Assembly (NCBI GenBank): GCA_035276475.1
Contig: DATELQ010000117.1
Location: forward strand, 1 to 64,000
DNA from: DATDFB01 sp035276475
GTDB taxonomy: Bacteria > Acidobacteriota > Thermoanaerobaculia > Gp7-AA8
Length of the DNA: 64,000 nucleotides
Direction: 5' to 3'
Below the pieces are notes generated by a model. The model was not told the origin of the DNA and searched no databases. It saw nothing but the letters and a program-made list of their open reading frames with translations. Positions 1 to 8,502 of this stretch are shown in pieces (the first letter of the stretch is position 1; every line of letters starts with the position of its first letter). The translations under genes were made by a program, and so were the position numbers.

Positions 1-2
1 CC

Positions 3-320
3 GCCCCCGCCGCCCCCGTCGACGCGCACGAGCACTACCGCCGCGGACAGGAGGCGCTCTTCGCCCACGATTTCGAGCGGGCGCGCGCGGAGTACGAGGC
101 CGCGTGGCTCGACAAGGAGCACCTCGACGCGCACGACCGCCACTTCGTCCGCCTCGGCATGGCCGTCGTGAATCACAATCGTTTCGAGGGACGCAAAGTA
201 GGGATGGAGATCGAGCGCCTCTGGCCCGGCGATCCCGACCTCGAGCGCTTCAAGCGCGAGTTCGCCGAGGAAGAGCCGCCGATGAAAGGCCGCCCGCGGC
301 CGCGCTGGCGGAAGCCGTAA
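3..320 (+). CDS. TPR-like protein, C-terminal fragment
   Basis: The gene enters from the left edge, so its start is missing; 105 residues remain. Near the visible start is one helix pair with the tetratricopeptide spacing (HYRRGQEALFAHDF followed by ERARAEYEAAW), then a second, less regular helical pair and a basic tail rich in Pro and Arg. TPR repeats normally scaffold protein contacts, but no partner is visible. The frame is supported by the TPR pattern; the competing frames here are Arg/Pro-rich and look like shadows. It ends four bases before the stop of the convergent aminotransferase gene. Confidence 0.6.
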   Translation, partial: APAAPVDAHEHYRRGQEALFAHDFERARAEYEAAWLDKEHLDAHDRHFVRLGMAVVNHNRFEGRKVGMEIERLWPGDPDLERFKREFAEEEPPMKGRPRPRWRKP

Positions 321-323
321 CCC

Positions 324-1418
324 CTACTTCGCCGCCACCGCCGTCGCCACGTCCGTCGTCCAGCCGTGCCGATCCGGAATCGTTCCGAACTGGATCCCGG
401 TGATCTCGTCGAAGAGTCGCTTCGTGACCTTGCCCACCTCGCCGTCGCCGATGTGTACCGACTCGCCGCTCTCGAACAGCAGCTCGCGGATGCCCACCAC
501 CGTCGCCGCCGTCCCGGCCGCGAACGCCTCCGTCACCTCGCCGGAGCGGACCTGGTCGGCCACTTCGTAGATGTCGATGTCCGTCTCCGTCGTGCGGATG
601 CCGAGGTCGCGGGCGAGGGTGATCAGGCTGTCGCGCGTCACGCCGGGGAGAATCGTCCCGCTCAGCTTCGGCGTGACCAGCTCGCCGTTCTTCACGAAGA
701 ACACGTTCATCCCGCCGAGCTCTTCGACGCGATGCCGGCGCACGGCGTCGAGGAACAGCACCTGGCTGCAGCCCTTCGCCTTTGCGTCCGTGATCGTCTT
801 CAGCGTCACCGCGTAATTCGCGGCCGCCTTCACCCCGCCCGTGCCGCCCGGTGCGGCGCGCGACGTCGACTCCGCGACCCACACGCGCACCGTGCCGGTG
901 CCCGGCTCCATCCCTTTGAAGTACGTGCCGGACGGCAGGGTGATGATGTAGAAGAGAAACTCCGACGAGCTGCGCACGCCGAGGCCGGCTTCGCTGCCGA
1001 TCATCGTCGGGCGGATGTAGAGCGAGCCTGGCGGCTCCGGGACCCAGTTGCGCTCCATGTCGACCAGGTGCCGGACGGCTTCGAGAAACAGCTCCTCGTC
1101 GACCGCCGGCATCCCCATCCGCGTCGCCGAGTGCGCGAAGCGCGCGGCGTTCATCTCCGGGCGAAACAGGACCACGCGGTCCTCCGGCTGGCGATACGCT
1201 TTCAGCCCTTCGAAGATCGCCTGGGCGTAGTGAAAGACGTTCGACGCCGGGTGCATCGAGAGCGGGTGCAGCTCCTCGAGGCGCGGCTCACCCCAGCAAC
1301 CGTTTTTGTACTCGCAGATGAAGAAGTTCGATGTGCATTGGCGCCCGAACTCCAGGTTCGCCGGGTCGAGCGGATAGGCAGGGGTCGTCTGTCTGCACAG
1401 CTGTTTGATTTCGATCAC
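324..1418 (-). CDS. ilvE: Branched-chain amino acid aminotransferase
   Basis: A 364-residue fold-type IV PLP aminotransferase that interconverts Leu/Ile/Val and their 2-oxoacids in the cytoplasm. Visible family motifs are the N-terminal FHYAQAIFEGLKAYR block, the VKAAANYA segment that carries the Schiff-base lysine region in this family, GGMNVFFV, and the GTAATVVGI phosphate-binding turn near the C-terminus. The length matches the longer (about 360 residue) BCAT class. The start chosen is GTG at 1418, preceded by GAGG; the frame stays open far upstream only because the DNA is GC-rich. It diverges from the M20 gene across 66 bp. Its product may feed the branched-chain 2-oxoacid dehydrogenase encoded near 46 kb. 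Confidence 0.93.
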   Translation of the reverse strand: MIEIKQLCRQTTPAYPLDPANLEFGRQCTSNFFICEYKNGCWGEPRLEELHPLSMHPASNVFHYAQAIFEGLKAYRQPEDRVVLFRPEMNAARFAHSATRMGMPAVDEELFLEAVRHLVDMERNWVPEPPGSLYIRPTMIGSEAGLGVRSSSEFLFYIITLPSGTYFKGMEPGTGTVRVWVAESTSRAAPGGTGGVKAAANYAVTLKTITDAKAKGCSQVLFLDAVRRHRVEELGGMNVFFVKNGELVTPKLSGTILPGVTRDSLITLARDLGIRTTETDIDIYEVADQVRSGEVTEAFAAGTAATVVGIRELLFESGESVHIGDGEVGKVTKRLFDEITGIQFGTIPDRHGWTTDVATAVAAK

Positions 1419-1484
1419 GTGCGCCCTCGCCGGAGAGTAACTACTGCGGTTGCACCGAACTTGCCATACTCTACCACGCCGCAA

Positions 1485-2492
1485 ATGTTCGATCCCCTGG
1501 CCCTGGCGCGGCGCCTCATCGACATCGCCTCTCCCACTGAAGAGGAGCGGGAGATGGGGGTGTTTCTTCACGAAACGTTGACCGCCCTCGGCTACGCGTG
1601 CCGGATTCAGGAGGCCGCCGCGGAGCGCTTCAACGTCTTCGCTGCGGCGGGGGGACGGCCGCGCGTCGTCCTCAACTCGCACATCGATACCGTGCCGCCG
1701 TGGTTCGCCTGCTCGGAGGATGAGGAGTTCTTGTACGGGCGGGGGGCGTGCGACACCAAAGGCATCATCGCCGCCATGATCGGGGCGGGGGAGCGGCTGC
1801 GCGCGGGGGGCTTCGACGACTTCGCGTTCCTCTTTGTCGTCGCCGAGGAGACCGACTCCATCGGCGCGAAGTCGGCGAACGTGGAGTTCAAGGACCTCGG
1901 ATCCGAGTACGTCGTCGTCGGCGAGCCGACGGAGTCGACATTCGTGCGGGCCTCGAAAGGGGCGCTCACCGTCTTCGCGGAGTTCGACGGCAAGGCCGGG
2001 CACTCCGCCTACCCGGAACGCGGCGACTCCGCCATCAACAAGATGGTCGCGGCCATCGCCGAGATCAACGCCACGAGCTGGGGCGAGCACGAGATCCTCG
2101 GCAAGGCCACCGCGAACGTCGGCGTCGTCAGCGGCGGCGAGAAGGCGAACATCATCGCCGGCTCCGCGGAGTGCCAGATGATGTTCCGCGTCGTCGGCGA
2201 GCCGGAGGCCGTGCTCCCGAACATCGAGGCGCTCGTCAGGAAGCACGGCGGGCGCGTCACTCTGTCGCGCGGCAACGGCCCGCAGTTCATGACCGTGCCC
2301 GAGGGCATGCCGTCGACCGTCGTCGCGTTCAACACCGACGTGCCGTGGCTGACCGCGCTCGGCAAGCCGCTCCTCTTCGGCCCGGGCTCGATCACGGACG
2401 CGCACGGACCGAACGAGAAGATCGGGAAGAGGGATTTGTTGGACGCGGTGGGGACGTACCACGACACCGTCCGCAAGCTATGCCAAAGCTGA
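1485..2492 (+). CDS. M20 family metallopeptidase (ArgE/DapE/ACY1-like)
   Basis: A 335-residue zinc-dependent amidohydrolase of the M20 family. Metal-binding positions are visible: NSHIDTVP (His66, Asp68), GRGACDTKG (Asp90), the AEET glutamate pair (121/122) and the C-terminal DAHGPNE histidine. The GKAGHSAYPE segment marks the dimerisation (lid) domain. Family members remove N-acetyl or N-succinyl groups in Arg or Lys synthesis or act as dipeptidases. The sequence alone does not separate these; the short length and the aminotransferase neighbour fit an amino-acid pathway. The ATG at 1485 has no clear Shine-Dalgarno sequence. The gene end overlaps the thiolase start by 13 nt, which suggests coupled translation. 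Confidence 0.85.
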   Translation: MFDPLALARRLIDIASPTEEEREMGVFLHETLTALGYACRIQEAAAERFNVFAAAGGRPRVVLNSHIDTVPPWFACSEDEEFLYGRGACDTKGIIAAMIGAGERLRAGGFDDFAFLFVVAEETDSIGAKSANVEFKDLGSEYVVVGEPTESTFVRASKGALTVFAEFDGKAGHSAYPERGDSAINKMVAAIAEINATSWGEHEILGKATANVGVVSGGEKANIIAGSAECQMMFRVVGEPEAVLPNIEALVRKHGGRVTLSRGNGPQFMTVPEGMPSTVVAFNTDVPWLTALGKPLLFGPGSITDAHGPNEKIGKRDLLDAVGTYHDTVRKLCQS

Positions 2493-3631
2493 ACGAGACC
2501 ATTTACCTCGCCGCCGCCGTGCGGACGCCGATCGGCAAGTTCGGCGGGAGCCTCAAGTCGATGACGGCGCCGGAGCTCGGCACGGCCAGCGCGCGGGCGA
2601 CGCTCGAGCGGAGCGGCATCGACCCCGCCGCGGTCGACGAAGTCGTCTTCGGCTGCGCGCGCCAGGCCGGCGTGGGCCCGAACGTGGCCCGGCAGGTGGC
2701 GATCAAGAGCGGCCTGCGCCACGAGGTGCCGGCGTACACGGTGAACCAGGCCTGCGGCTCCGGCCTCCGTGCCATCATGAACGCCGCCGACCAGATCCGC
2801 CTCGGCGCTGCGAGCGTCGTGCTCGCGGGCGGCACGGAGTCGATGTCGAACACGCCGTACATGCTGCCGCGCGCGCGCTGGGGCTACCGCATGGGCGACG
2901 CGGAGCTCGTCGACGGGATGTCGCGCGACGGCTTTCTCTGCCCGCTCGCCGACGAGATGATGGGGGCGACGGCGGAGACGCTCGCGGAGCGCTACGGCAT
3001 CACGCGCGACGAGCAGGATCGCTTCGCCATGGAGTCGCAGCGAAAGGCCTCGCGGGCGAATTTCGACGCGGAGATCGTTCCGCTGGACAAACTGCAACGC
3101 GATGAGCACCCACGCTTCGACACAGACCTAGGCTCGCTGGCGAAGCTCCCGCCAGTCTTCCGCAAGAACGGCACGGTACACGCCGGCAACTCCTCGGGGA
3201 TCACCGACGGCGCGTCGTCGATGCTCGTCGTTTCGGAGGAGGCGCTGCAGACGCACGGCCTCACGCCGATGGCGAGAATCGTCGGCTACGCCCAGGCAGG
3301 CGTCGACCCGAAGATCATGGGCATCGGTCCCGTTCCCGCGACGCGGCAGCTCCTCGACGACGTCGGCATGAAGCTCGACGACGTCGATCTCGTCGAATTG
3401 AACGAAGCCTTCGCCGCGCAAGTGCTCGCATGCGACCGCGAGCTCCACTTCGACCCCGCGAAGCTCAACGTGAACGGCGGCGCGATCTCCCTCGGACATC
3501 CGATCGGCGCGACCGGCGCGCGCATCTTGACGACGCTCCTCTATGCCCTTCAGGCGCGCGAGAAGCGGTACGGACTCGCAACGCTTTGTATTAGCGGAGG
3601 GATGGGGCTGTCGTTGTTAGTCGAACGATGA
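2480..3631 (+). CDS. Thiolase (acetyl-CoA C-acyltransferase)
   Basis: A 383-residue thiolase. The nucleophilic cysteine is in VNQACGSGLRA (Cys92), the catalytic histidine in GGAISLGHPIG (His340), and the second cysteine in LCISGGMG (Cys370), so the complete Cys-His-Cys set is present. It either condenses two acetyl-CoA to acetoacetyl-CoA or cleaves 3-ketoacyl-CoA; sequence inspection cannot decide direction. The ATG at 2480 lies inside the end of the M20 gene and its stop overlaps the TatD start by 4 nt (ATGA), placing it in the middle of a co-transcribed run. No dehydrogenase or hydratase of beta-oxidation is adjacent. Confidence 0.93.
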   Translation: MPKLNETIYLAAAVRTPIGKFGGSLKSMTAPELGTASARATLERSGIDPAAVDEVVFGCARQAGVGPNVARQVAIKSGLRHEVPAYTVNQACGSGLRAIMNAADQIRLGAASVVLAGGTESMSNTPYMLPRARWGYRMGDAELVDGMSRDGFLCPLADEMMGATAETLAERYGITRDEQDRFAMESQRKASRANFDAEIVPLDKLQRDEHPRFDTDLGSLAKLPPVFRKNGTVHAGNSSGITDGASSMLVVSEEALQTHGLTPMARIVGYAQAGVDPKIMGIGPVPATRQLLDDVGMKLDDVDLVELNEAFAAQVLACDRELHFDPAKLNVNGGAISLGHPIGATGARILTTLLYALQAREKRYGLATLCISGGMGLSLLVER

Positions 3632-4380
3632 GATTTACCGATTCCCACTGCCACCTCACCATGGCCGACGCCGACGCCGCCCTCGTCCGCGCGCGCGAGC
3701 AGGGCGTCCGCGGCTTCGTCGTCCCCGGCACGAAGCTCGACGACGCCGCGAAGGCGATCGCCGTAGCCCGAGCGCACGACGACGTCTGGGCCGCCGTCGG
3801 CTTCCATCCGCACGAGGCCAAAGACTGCGACGACGCCGCCTTCGCGGAGATCGAACGGCTCGCGCAGGACGAGAACGTCGTCGCCATCGGCGAGGCCGGC
3901 CTCGACTACCACTACATGCACTCGCCGCGCGAGACGCAGATCGCCGTGCTCGAGCGCCACATCGACCTCGCGAAGCGCCTCGGCAAGCCGATCATCATCC
4001 ACAACCGCGAGTCGACCGACGACATGGTCGCGTTGCTCGAGGACGGCCCCGGCATCCTCCACTCCTTCACCGAGTCGCTCGATGTCGCCCGGACCCTCAT
4101 CGACCGCGGCTACTACATCTCCTTCTCCGGCATCGTCACCTTCCGCACCGCGCAATCGCTGCGCGACGTCGCCAAAGCGCTCCCGCGCGACCGCGTCCTC
4201 ATCGAGACCGACACCCCGTACCTCGCGCCCGTCCCCTTCCGCGGGCGCGACAACGAGCCCGCGTACGTCATCAAGATTGCCGAGCTCCTCGCCGAACTTT
4301 GGGGCGCGACCATCGAGGCCGTCGCCGAGCAAACCACCTCAAATTTCGAGCGCGCCTTCTCGGTTACACTCCCTCGCTGA
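3628..4380 (+). CDS. tatD: TatD family metal-dependent deoxyribonuclease
   Basis: A 250-residue TIM-barrel hydrolase. The opening TDSHCHL gives the first two histidine ligands (HxH), IGEAGLDYHY the bridging glutamate, IIIHNRE and LHSF the further histidines, and IETDTPYLAP the catalytic aspartate; the RGRDNEP stretch is a TatD hallmark. Family members are 3'-5' exonucleases with roles in DNA repair and clearance of D-aminoacyl or other substrates. The gene overlaps the thiolase by ATGA, and its stop is followed directly by the ATG of the glycosyltransferase, so all three share a message. Confidence 0.92.
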   Translation: MRFTDSHCHLTMADADAALVRAREQGVRGFVVPGTKLDDAAKAIAVARAHDDVWAAVGFHPHEAKDCDDAAFAEIERLAQDENVVAIGEAGLDYHYMHSPRETQIAVLERHIDLAKRLGKPIIIHNRESTDDMVALLEDGPGILHSFTESLDVARTLIDRGYYISFSGIVTFRTAQSLRDVAKALPRDRVLIETDTPYLAPVPFRGRDNEPAYVIKIAELLAELWGATIEAVAEQTTSNFERAFSVTLPR

Positions 4381-5094
4381 ATGGACCTCTCCGTCGTCTT
4401 CCCCGTCTACAACGAGGAAGAGAACATCCCCATCCTGCTCGGCGAGATCGCGAACGCTCTCGGCGGCACGCCGTGGACGTATGAGCTCATCGCCGTCGAT
4501 GACGGCTCGCGCGACCGCAGCCTCGAGGTCCTGCGCGCGGAGAAGGACCGGCACCCCACCCTGCGCATCATCACCTTCGAGAAAAACTCCGGGCAGACCG
4601 CCGCCCTCGACGCCGGCTGGCGCGCCGCCCGCGGCACCTACATTGTCTCCCTCGACGCCGACCTCCAGAACGACCCCGCCGACATCCCGCCGATGTTGCG
4701 CAAGCTCGAGGAGAGCGGCGCCGACATGGTCATCGGCGTGCGCGTCAACCGCCAGGACACCTGGGCGCGCAAAGTCCAGTCGCGCATCGGCAACGGCGTG
4801 CGCAACTGGATCACTCGCGACCAGATCACGGACACCGGCTGCTCGCTGAAGATGGCCAGACGCGAAGCCATCGAGCCGGTGCGCCTCTACACCGGCATGC
4901 ACCGCTTCCTCCCGACGCTCGTGCGCATGCACGGCTTCAAAGTCATCGAGATGCCGGTCAACCACCGCCCGCGCCAATACGGCACGTCAAAGTACGGCGC
5001 GATGAACCGCGCCTTCCGAGGGCTTGCGGACTGCTTCGCCGTCCGCTGGATGGGGAAGCGCCTCCTCACCTACAAAGTAAAGGACGAACTGTGA
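4381..5094 (+). CDS. Family 2 glycosyltransferase (DPM1/ArnC-like)
   Basis: A 237-residue GT-A glycosyltransferase. It begins with SVVFPVYNEEENI; Asp40/Asp41 in AVDDGS bind the nucleotide, and the metal motif is LDADLQNDP (Asp92, Asp94), typical of polyprenyl-phosphate glycosyltransferases. No C-terminal membrane anchor is present, in contrast to ArnC. The next gene encodes a three-helix LAB_N membrane protein that starts inside its stop (GTGA), and that protein may supply the membrane link. Likely role: transfer of a sugar to a lipid carrier or envelope lipid. This is inferred from family and neighbour; the sugar is unknown. Confidence 0.85.
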   Translation: MDLSVVFPVYNEEENIPILLGEIANALGGTPWTYELIAVDDGSRDRSLEVLRAEKDRHPTLRIITFEKNSGQTAALDAGWRAARGTYIVSLDADLQNDPADIPPMLRKLEESGADMVIGVRVNRQDTWARKVQSRIGNGVRNWITRDQITDTGCSLKMARREAIEPVRLYTGMHRFLPTLVRMHGFKVIEMPVNHRPRQYGTSKYGAMNRAFRGLADCFAVRWMGKRLLTYKVKDEL

Positions 5095-5387
5095 GTGTCG
5101 ATGCGCTTTGGGTCGCCTTCGGCTTCCTCGGGCAGGCCATTTTCGGCGCGCGCTTCCTCGTGCAGTGGATCGCCTCGGAGCGCCGCGGCGAGTCCCACAT
5201 CCCGCTCGTCTTCTGGTGGCTGTCGATCGTCGGCGCCGCCATCACGCTGGCCTACGCAATTCACAAAAAAGAATGGGTGTTCATCATCCCGGCAATTTTC
5301 GGCCTGATCGTTTACACCCGGAACCTCATCCTCATCTATCGTGCTCAACGACACTCAGCGACAACGACTTCTCCGGATCGCGCGTGA
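5091..5387 (+). CDS. Lipid A biosynthesis N-terminal domain (LAB_N) protein
   Basis: A 98-residue membrane protein with three predicted spans (about residues 5-25, 37-55 and 62-82). It carries the LAB_N signature GQAIFGARFLVQW, ERRGESHIPLVFW and the YTRNL turn. In other bacteria this domain stands alone or is joined to GT2 enzymes or lipid A modification proteins, and it is thought to anchor or act on lipid-linked sugars. Here it is translationally coupled (GTGA) to the upstream GT2 gene, which argues for a joint function in lipid glycosylation at the inner membrane. The start is GTG. Confidence 0.82.
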   Translation: MSVDALWVAFGFLGQAIFGARFLVQWIASERRGESHIPLVFWWLSIVGAAITLAYAIHKKEWVFIIPAIFGLIVYTRNLILIYRAQRHSATTTSPDRA

Positions 5388-5886
5388 GGCCATCGAGGTC
5401 GTGCACGCCGGCCGCACGCCGGAGTGGAGCGCCGACGAATTCGACGATGACCTGCGCCGCCCCGCCGGCGCGTTCGTGACGCTGCGGACCAAGAGCGGCG
5501 ACCTGCGCGGCTGCATCGGCTCGATCCACGCCGTCCATCCTCTCTATCAAGCCGTGACGTCGAGCGCGATCTCGGCCGCCTTCCGCGACCCCCGCTTCGA
5601 GCCGGTGCAGCCCGACGAGCTGCCGCACCTCGAGATCGAGATCTCGGTCATGGGGCCGATCGAAGTCGTCACCAATCCCGAGGAAATCCTGGTCGGCCGC
5701 GACGGCCTGATCGTCAGCCGCGGCCGCCAGGCGGGGCTGTTATTGCCTCAGGTCGCCACTGAATATGGGTGGGAAAGGGAAACTTTCCTCTCGCAGACGT
5801 GCGTCAAAGCCGGGCTGCCGCCCTCGGCGTGGCGGATGCAAGATACTCGTATCGAACGATTTGCGGCTGAAGTGTTCGGGGAATAG
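5341..5886 (+). CDS. AmmeMemoRadiSam system protein A (AMMECR1 domain)
   Basis: A 181-residue AMMECR1-domain protein. Diagnostic stretches are GAFVTLRTKSGDLRGCIGSI near residue 40-60, SAISAAFRDPRFEP, LEIEISVMGPIE, GLIVSRGRQAGLLLPQVA and the final WERETFLSQTCVKAGLP. The family is often found with a Memo-like and a radical SAM partner, but neither is in this window, so the usual three-part system is absent or split. Biochemical function is unknown. The GTG start at 5341 gives a 47-nt overlap with the preceding gene; no better internal start precedes the conserved domain. Confidence 0.88.
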   Translation: MLNDTQRQRLLRIAREAIEVVHAGRTPEWSADEFDDDLRRPAGAFVTLRTKSGDLRGCIGSIHAVHPLYQAVTSSAISAAFRDPRFEPVQPDELPHLEIEISVMGPIEVVTNPEEILVGRDGLIVSRGRQAGLLLPQVATEYGWERETFLSQTCVKAGLPPSAWRMQDTRIERFAAEVFGE

Positions 5887-5961
5887 AGCTCATCCGCAAT
5901 ACGCCCCTCCCCGAGGGCGTTGTGGGTTTCCGTTCAGCGCCAAATAACTGATCGGAGCCCA

Positions 5962-6792
5962 ATGAAGAAATCATCCTTCCCCAAAGTCCGGCAGACCACC
6001 TTGGCAACCCTCGGACTCGGTGCCGCGCTCTCCATCGGCGGCATCGGCGAGGCGGTGCACGACGTCCACTTCCTCATCCGCAAGGACCTCGACGCCGTGC
6101 GCGTCGTGAAGCAGGAAGAGGGGAAGCGCGCCGAGGTCGTGGCGAAAGTCGATGACGGCTTCGCGGCGAACTCGATCTTCAAGTTGTCGCGCGTCATGCC
6201 CGACAGCCTCGTCTCGCGCCAGATCGCGCTGTTTGACGATCACTGGCTCCCCGCCGAGACCGGCCAGCCCGCGCCGACCGGACAGCCCGGCATCTTCCGC
6301 CGGGAAATGGGGAAGATCCACGATGTGATTCAAAAGCAGTTCTTCGCCAACGCCGTGCCGTTCGGCGACATCATTCATGAGAAGGCGCGGAAGTACGACG
6401 TCGATCCCGCGCTCGTGGCGGCGGTGATCGAGACCGAGTCGCGCTTCCACCCGCAGGCGCGCTCGCGCGTCGGCGCGCGCGGCCTCATGCAGCTGATGCC
6501 GAAGACCGGCCGCTGGATGGGCGCGCGGAATCTGAACGATCCCGACCAGAACATCGACGCCGGCGTGAAGTACCTCAAGTACCTGCAGGGACGCTTCGAC
6601 GGAAACCTGAGCAAGGCCATCGCCGCCTACAACGCCGGCGAGGGGAACGTCCGCCGCTACAACGGCGTGCCGCCCTTCCGCGAGACCCGCTCGTACGTGA
6701 AGAAGGTGATGACGCGGAAGAAAAAGTACGACGCGCCGCTACCGAGCGCCCCGGAGAGCGGGGCGCCGGAAGGGGTGATGACGCTGCGGTGA
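5962..6792 (+). CDS. Lytic transglycosylase (SLT domain)
   Basis: A 276-residue envelope enzyme. Residues 11-31 form a hydrophobic signal or anchor segment after a Lys/Arg-rich start. The SLT domain spans about 135-250: VIETESRFHP carries the catalytic glutamate (Glu159), followed by SRVGARGLMQLMP and AYNAGEGNVRRY. These enzymes cleave the MurNAc-GlcNAc bond to 1,6-anhydro products during peptidoglycan turnover. ATG at 5962 is chosen because GGAG lies 6 nt upstream; an in-frame ATG at 5920 lacks such a site. The stop lies next to a heptad-array hairpin that separates it from the convergent gene. Confidence 0.9.
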   Translation: MKKSSFPKVRQTTLATLGLGAALSIGGIGEAVHDVHFLIRKDLDAVRVVKQEEGKRAEVVAKVDDGFAANSIFKLSRVMPDSLVSRQIALFDDHWLPAETGQPAPTGQPGIFRREMGKIHDVIQKQFFANAVPFGDIIHEKARKYDVDPALVAAVIETESRFHPQARSRVGARGLMQLMPKTGRWMGARNLNDPDQNIDAGVKYLKYLQGRFDGNLSKAIAAYNAGEGNVRRYNGVPPFRETRSYVKKVMTRKKKYDAPLPSAPESGAPEGVMTLR

Positions 6793-6793
6793 G

Positions 6794-6884
6794 GGGCGCA
6801 GGGCGCAGGGGGCAGGGCGCAGATGGTTGCCCTGCCGATCGCGCCGCAATCACCTGCGCCCCGCCCCCTGCGCTCTGCCCCCTT
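6794..6884. repeat. Heptad-array hairpin, copy A
   Basis: The left arm holds consecutive 7-mers CAGGGCG, CAGGGGG, CAGGGCG and CAGATGG (6799-6826). The right arm holds their degenerate complements TCACCTG, CGCCCCG, CCCCCTG, CGCTCTG and CCCCCTT (6850-6884), around a 23-nt apex that starts TTGCC and ends GCAA. The apex-proximal units CAGATGG and CAGGTGA match those in the copies near 25.4 and 38.4 kb. The right arm overlaps the last codons of the DUF1801 gene. Confidence 0.8.
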
Positions 6885-7242
6885 CTTGATTCACCCCCAC
6901 CGCCGCCCGAATCAGCGCCTTGAACGCCTTCGCGTCGATCTCTTCCCCCTCCCGGATGTCGATCGCGCGCCGTGTGTTCCCCTCCAGGCTGGAGTTGAAG
7001 AGCTTCTTCGGGTCCGCGATCGACGCCCCCTTGAGGAACGTCAACTTCACCACCGCCTTGTAAGACTCGCCGGTGCAGAGAATCCCGTCGTGCGACCAGA
7101 CCGGATTGCTCCACTTCCACTCCTCCACGACCTCCGGATCCGCCTCCTTGATCAGCGTCCGGATCCGGTTCAAGGTCTCGCCGCGCCAGTCGTCCAGCTC
7201 CGCGATTTTCTTGTCGATCTGCTGTGATGCCGATTCCGCCAT
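6850..7242 (-). CDS. DUF1801 family protein
   Basis: A 130-residue cytoplasmic protein of the DUF1801/YdhG type: DKKIAELDDWRGETLNRIRTL, then VVEEWKWSNPVWSHDGILCT, KLTFLKGASI and the LEGNTRRAIDIREG segment typical of the family. Function is not established; members resemble the iron-chaperone frataxin fold. ATG at 7242 is preferred over TTG at 7257 because GGAGG lies 8 nt upstream of it. The last residues (QEGGRAQGAGRR) are unlike the family end and are encoded by the right arm of hairpin A, so the element appears to have replaced or extended the native C-terminus. Confidence 0.82.
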   Translation of the reverse strand: MAESASQQIDKKIAELDDWRGETLNRIRTLIKEADPEVVEEWKWSNPVWSHDGILCTGESYKAVVKLTFLKGASIADPKKLFNSSLEGNTRRAIDIREGEEIDAKAFKALIRAAVGVNQEGGRAQGAGRR

Positions 7243-7305
7243 GCCCTCTGCCTCCAAACTTGTGCTAATTTTAAGGGGTCTCTGACAGCCTCAGGGAGGG
7301 GACAG

Positions 7306-8490
7306 ATGGTCAGTGTGCGTTGGGCGGCCCCCATTCTCCTGTTCGTTGTCGCGCTTCCGGTACTCGGCGCGAAAGCATCCGCGTCCCATCCGCCGCGCGA
7401 ATTGCATCGCGTCGGCGACCACTGGACGGCGTACAACCCTCCCGATCCGGCCACGTATCCGCCGGGCTCCAAGACCTACACCGTCAAGCGCGGCGACACG
7501 CTCTGGACGCTCGCCCATCAGCTCTACAACAACGCCTACCTCTGGCCGCAGCTTTGGGAAGCGAACACCTGGATCACCGACTCGCACTGGATCTATCCGG
7601 GCGACGTGCTGCTCGTCGAGAACGAAGTCGCGGCGCAGGCCGCCGCGGGATCGACGCCCGGCGCCGCCGGCGGCTCGAATCCGCAGACGCTCACCGGCGG
7701 CATCGGGGCGCCGCCGTCGGCGCAGCCCGGCGGCATCACCGGCGCCACCTCGTCGGGCAGGATGGGAAGCGGCCCCGTTCCCCTCGGTGCCGACGCCGAC
7801 CTCTATTGCTTCGGCTACCTCGGACCTCCGGGCGAGCCGCTGCCGAACTCCGTCGCCTCCTTTGAAGACGTCGAGCTGTTCTACGACGCCGACAGCAAGC
7901 AGCAGCAAATCGGCGGCACCGACGGCGACCTTCTCTTCGTCGACGGCGGCACGTCGACCGGCATCGTCGCCGGCGAGACGTACCTCGTCGTCCGCCCCTC
8001 GGAGATGGTCACGCACCCGCGGACGAAAGAAGTCATCGGCCAGCATTACGACTTCAAAGGCCAGATCCGCATCATTCGCGCCGACGACCGCAAGGCCTGC
8101 GCGATCGTCGTGACGGCGTGCGAGCCGATCGCCGTCGGCGACAAATTGAAGCCGCTGCCGCAGCTCCCCATCCCGCTGGCGCGCATCCCCGAGCTCCCCG
8201 GCTTCTGCGAGCCGCGCACGGGCCGCGTGAACGGCTACATCGTGAACGCGCAGGGGGGATGGGAGGAGGCGCTCGCCTCCGGCATCCTCGTCGAGATCAA
8301 CCTCGGCCGCGACGATCAGCTCCAGCCCGGAGACTTCCTCACCGTCTGGCGCGAGAGCCTCAACCCGACGCAGCCGCCGCAAGTCTTGGGCGAGATCGGC
8401 ATCCTGACCACGGAGGCCCATACGGCGACCGGGAAGATCGTGGCCACGCGCTACGCGATGCGTGTGGGCGATCACGTCGAGATACGGTAG
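7306..8490 (+). CDS. Secreted LysM-domain protein
   Basis: A 394-residue exported protein. Residues 1-22 form a signal peptide (MVSVRWAAPILLFVVALPVLG). A single LysM domain covers about 55-104 (TYTVKRGDTLWTLAHQLY, then WPQLWEANTWI and IYPGDVLLV), followed by a Gly/Ser/Ala linker and a 240-residue C-terminal region with no catalytic motif that I recognise. LysM binds peptidoglycan glycan strands, so this is probably a cell-wall anchored periplasmic protein. A strong GGGAGGGG site precedes the ATG. The tRNA gene begins 12 nt after its stop, so read-through transcription into the tRNA is likely. Confidence 0.85.
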   Translation: MVSVRWAAPILLFVVALPVLGAKASASHPPRELHRVGDHWTAYNPPDPATYPPGSKTYTVKRGDTLWTLAHQLYNNAYLWPQLWEANTWITDSHWIYPGDVLLVENEVAAQAAAGSTPGAAGGSNPQTLTGGIGAPPSAQPGGITGATSSGRMGSGPVPLGADADLYCFGYLGPPGEPLPNSVASFEDVELFYDADSKQQQIGGTDGDLLFVDGGTSTGIVAGETYLVVRPSEMVTHPRTKEVIGQHYDFKGQIRIIRADDRKACAIVVTACEPIAVGDKLKPLPQLPIPLARIPELPGFCEPRTGRVNGYIVNAQGGWEEALASGILVEINLGRDDQLQPGDFLTVWRESLNPTQPPQVLGEIGILTTEAHTATGKIVATRYAMRVGDHVEIR

Positions 8491-8502
8491 AATCGCCCGC
8501 CC

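Noticed and set aside
1416..1485. Convincing promoters between ilvE and the M20 gene
   Set aside because: TTGCAC and CATACT are present but only 9 nt apart, which does not fit a sigma-70 spacer.
5901..5920. Terminator-like hairpin ACGCCC/GGGCGT after the AMMECR1 gene
   Set aside because: The stem is short (6 bp, with an imperfect loop) and no T-run follows.
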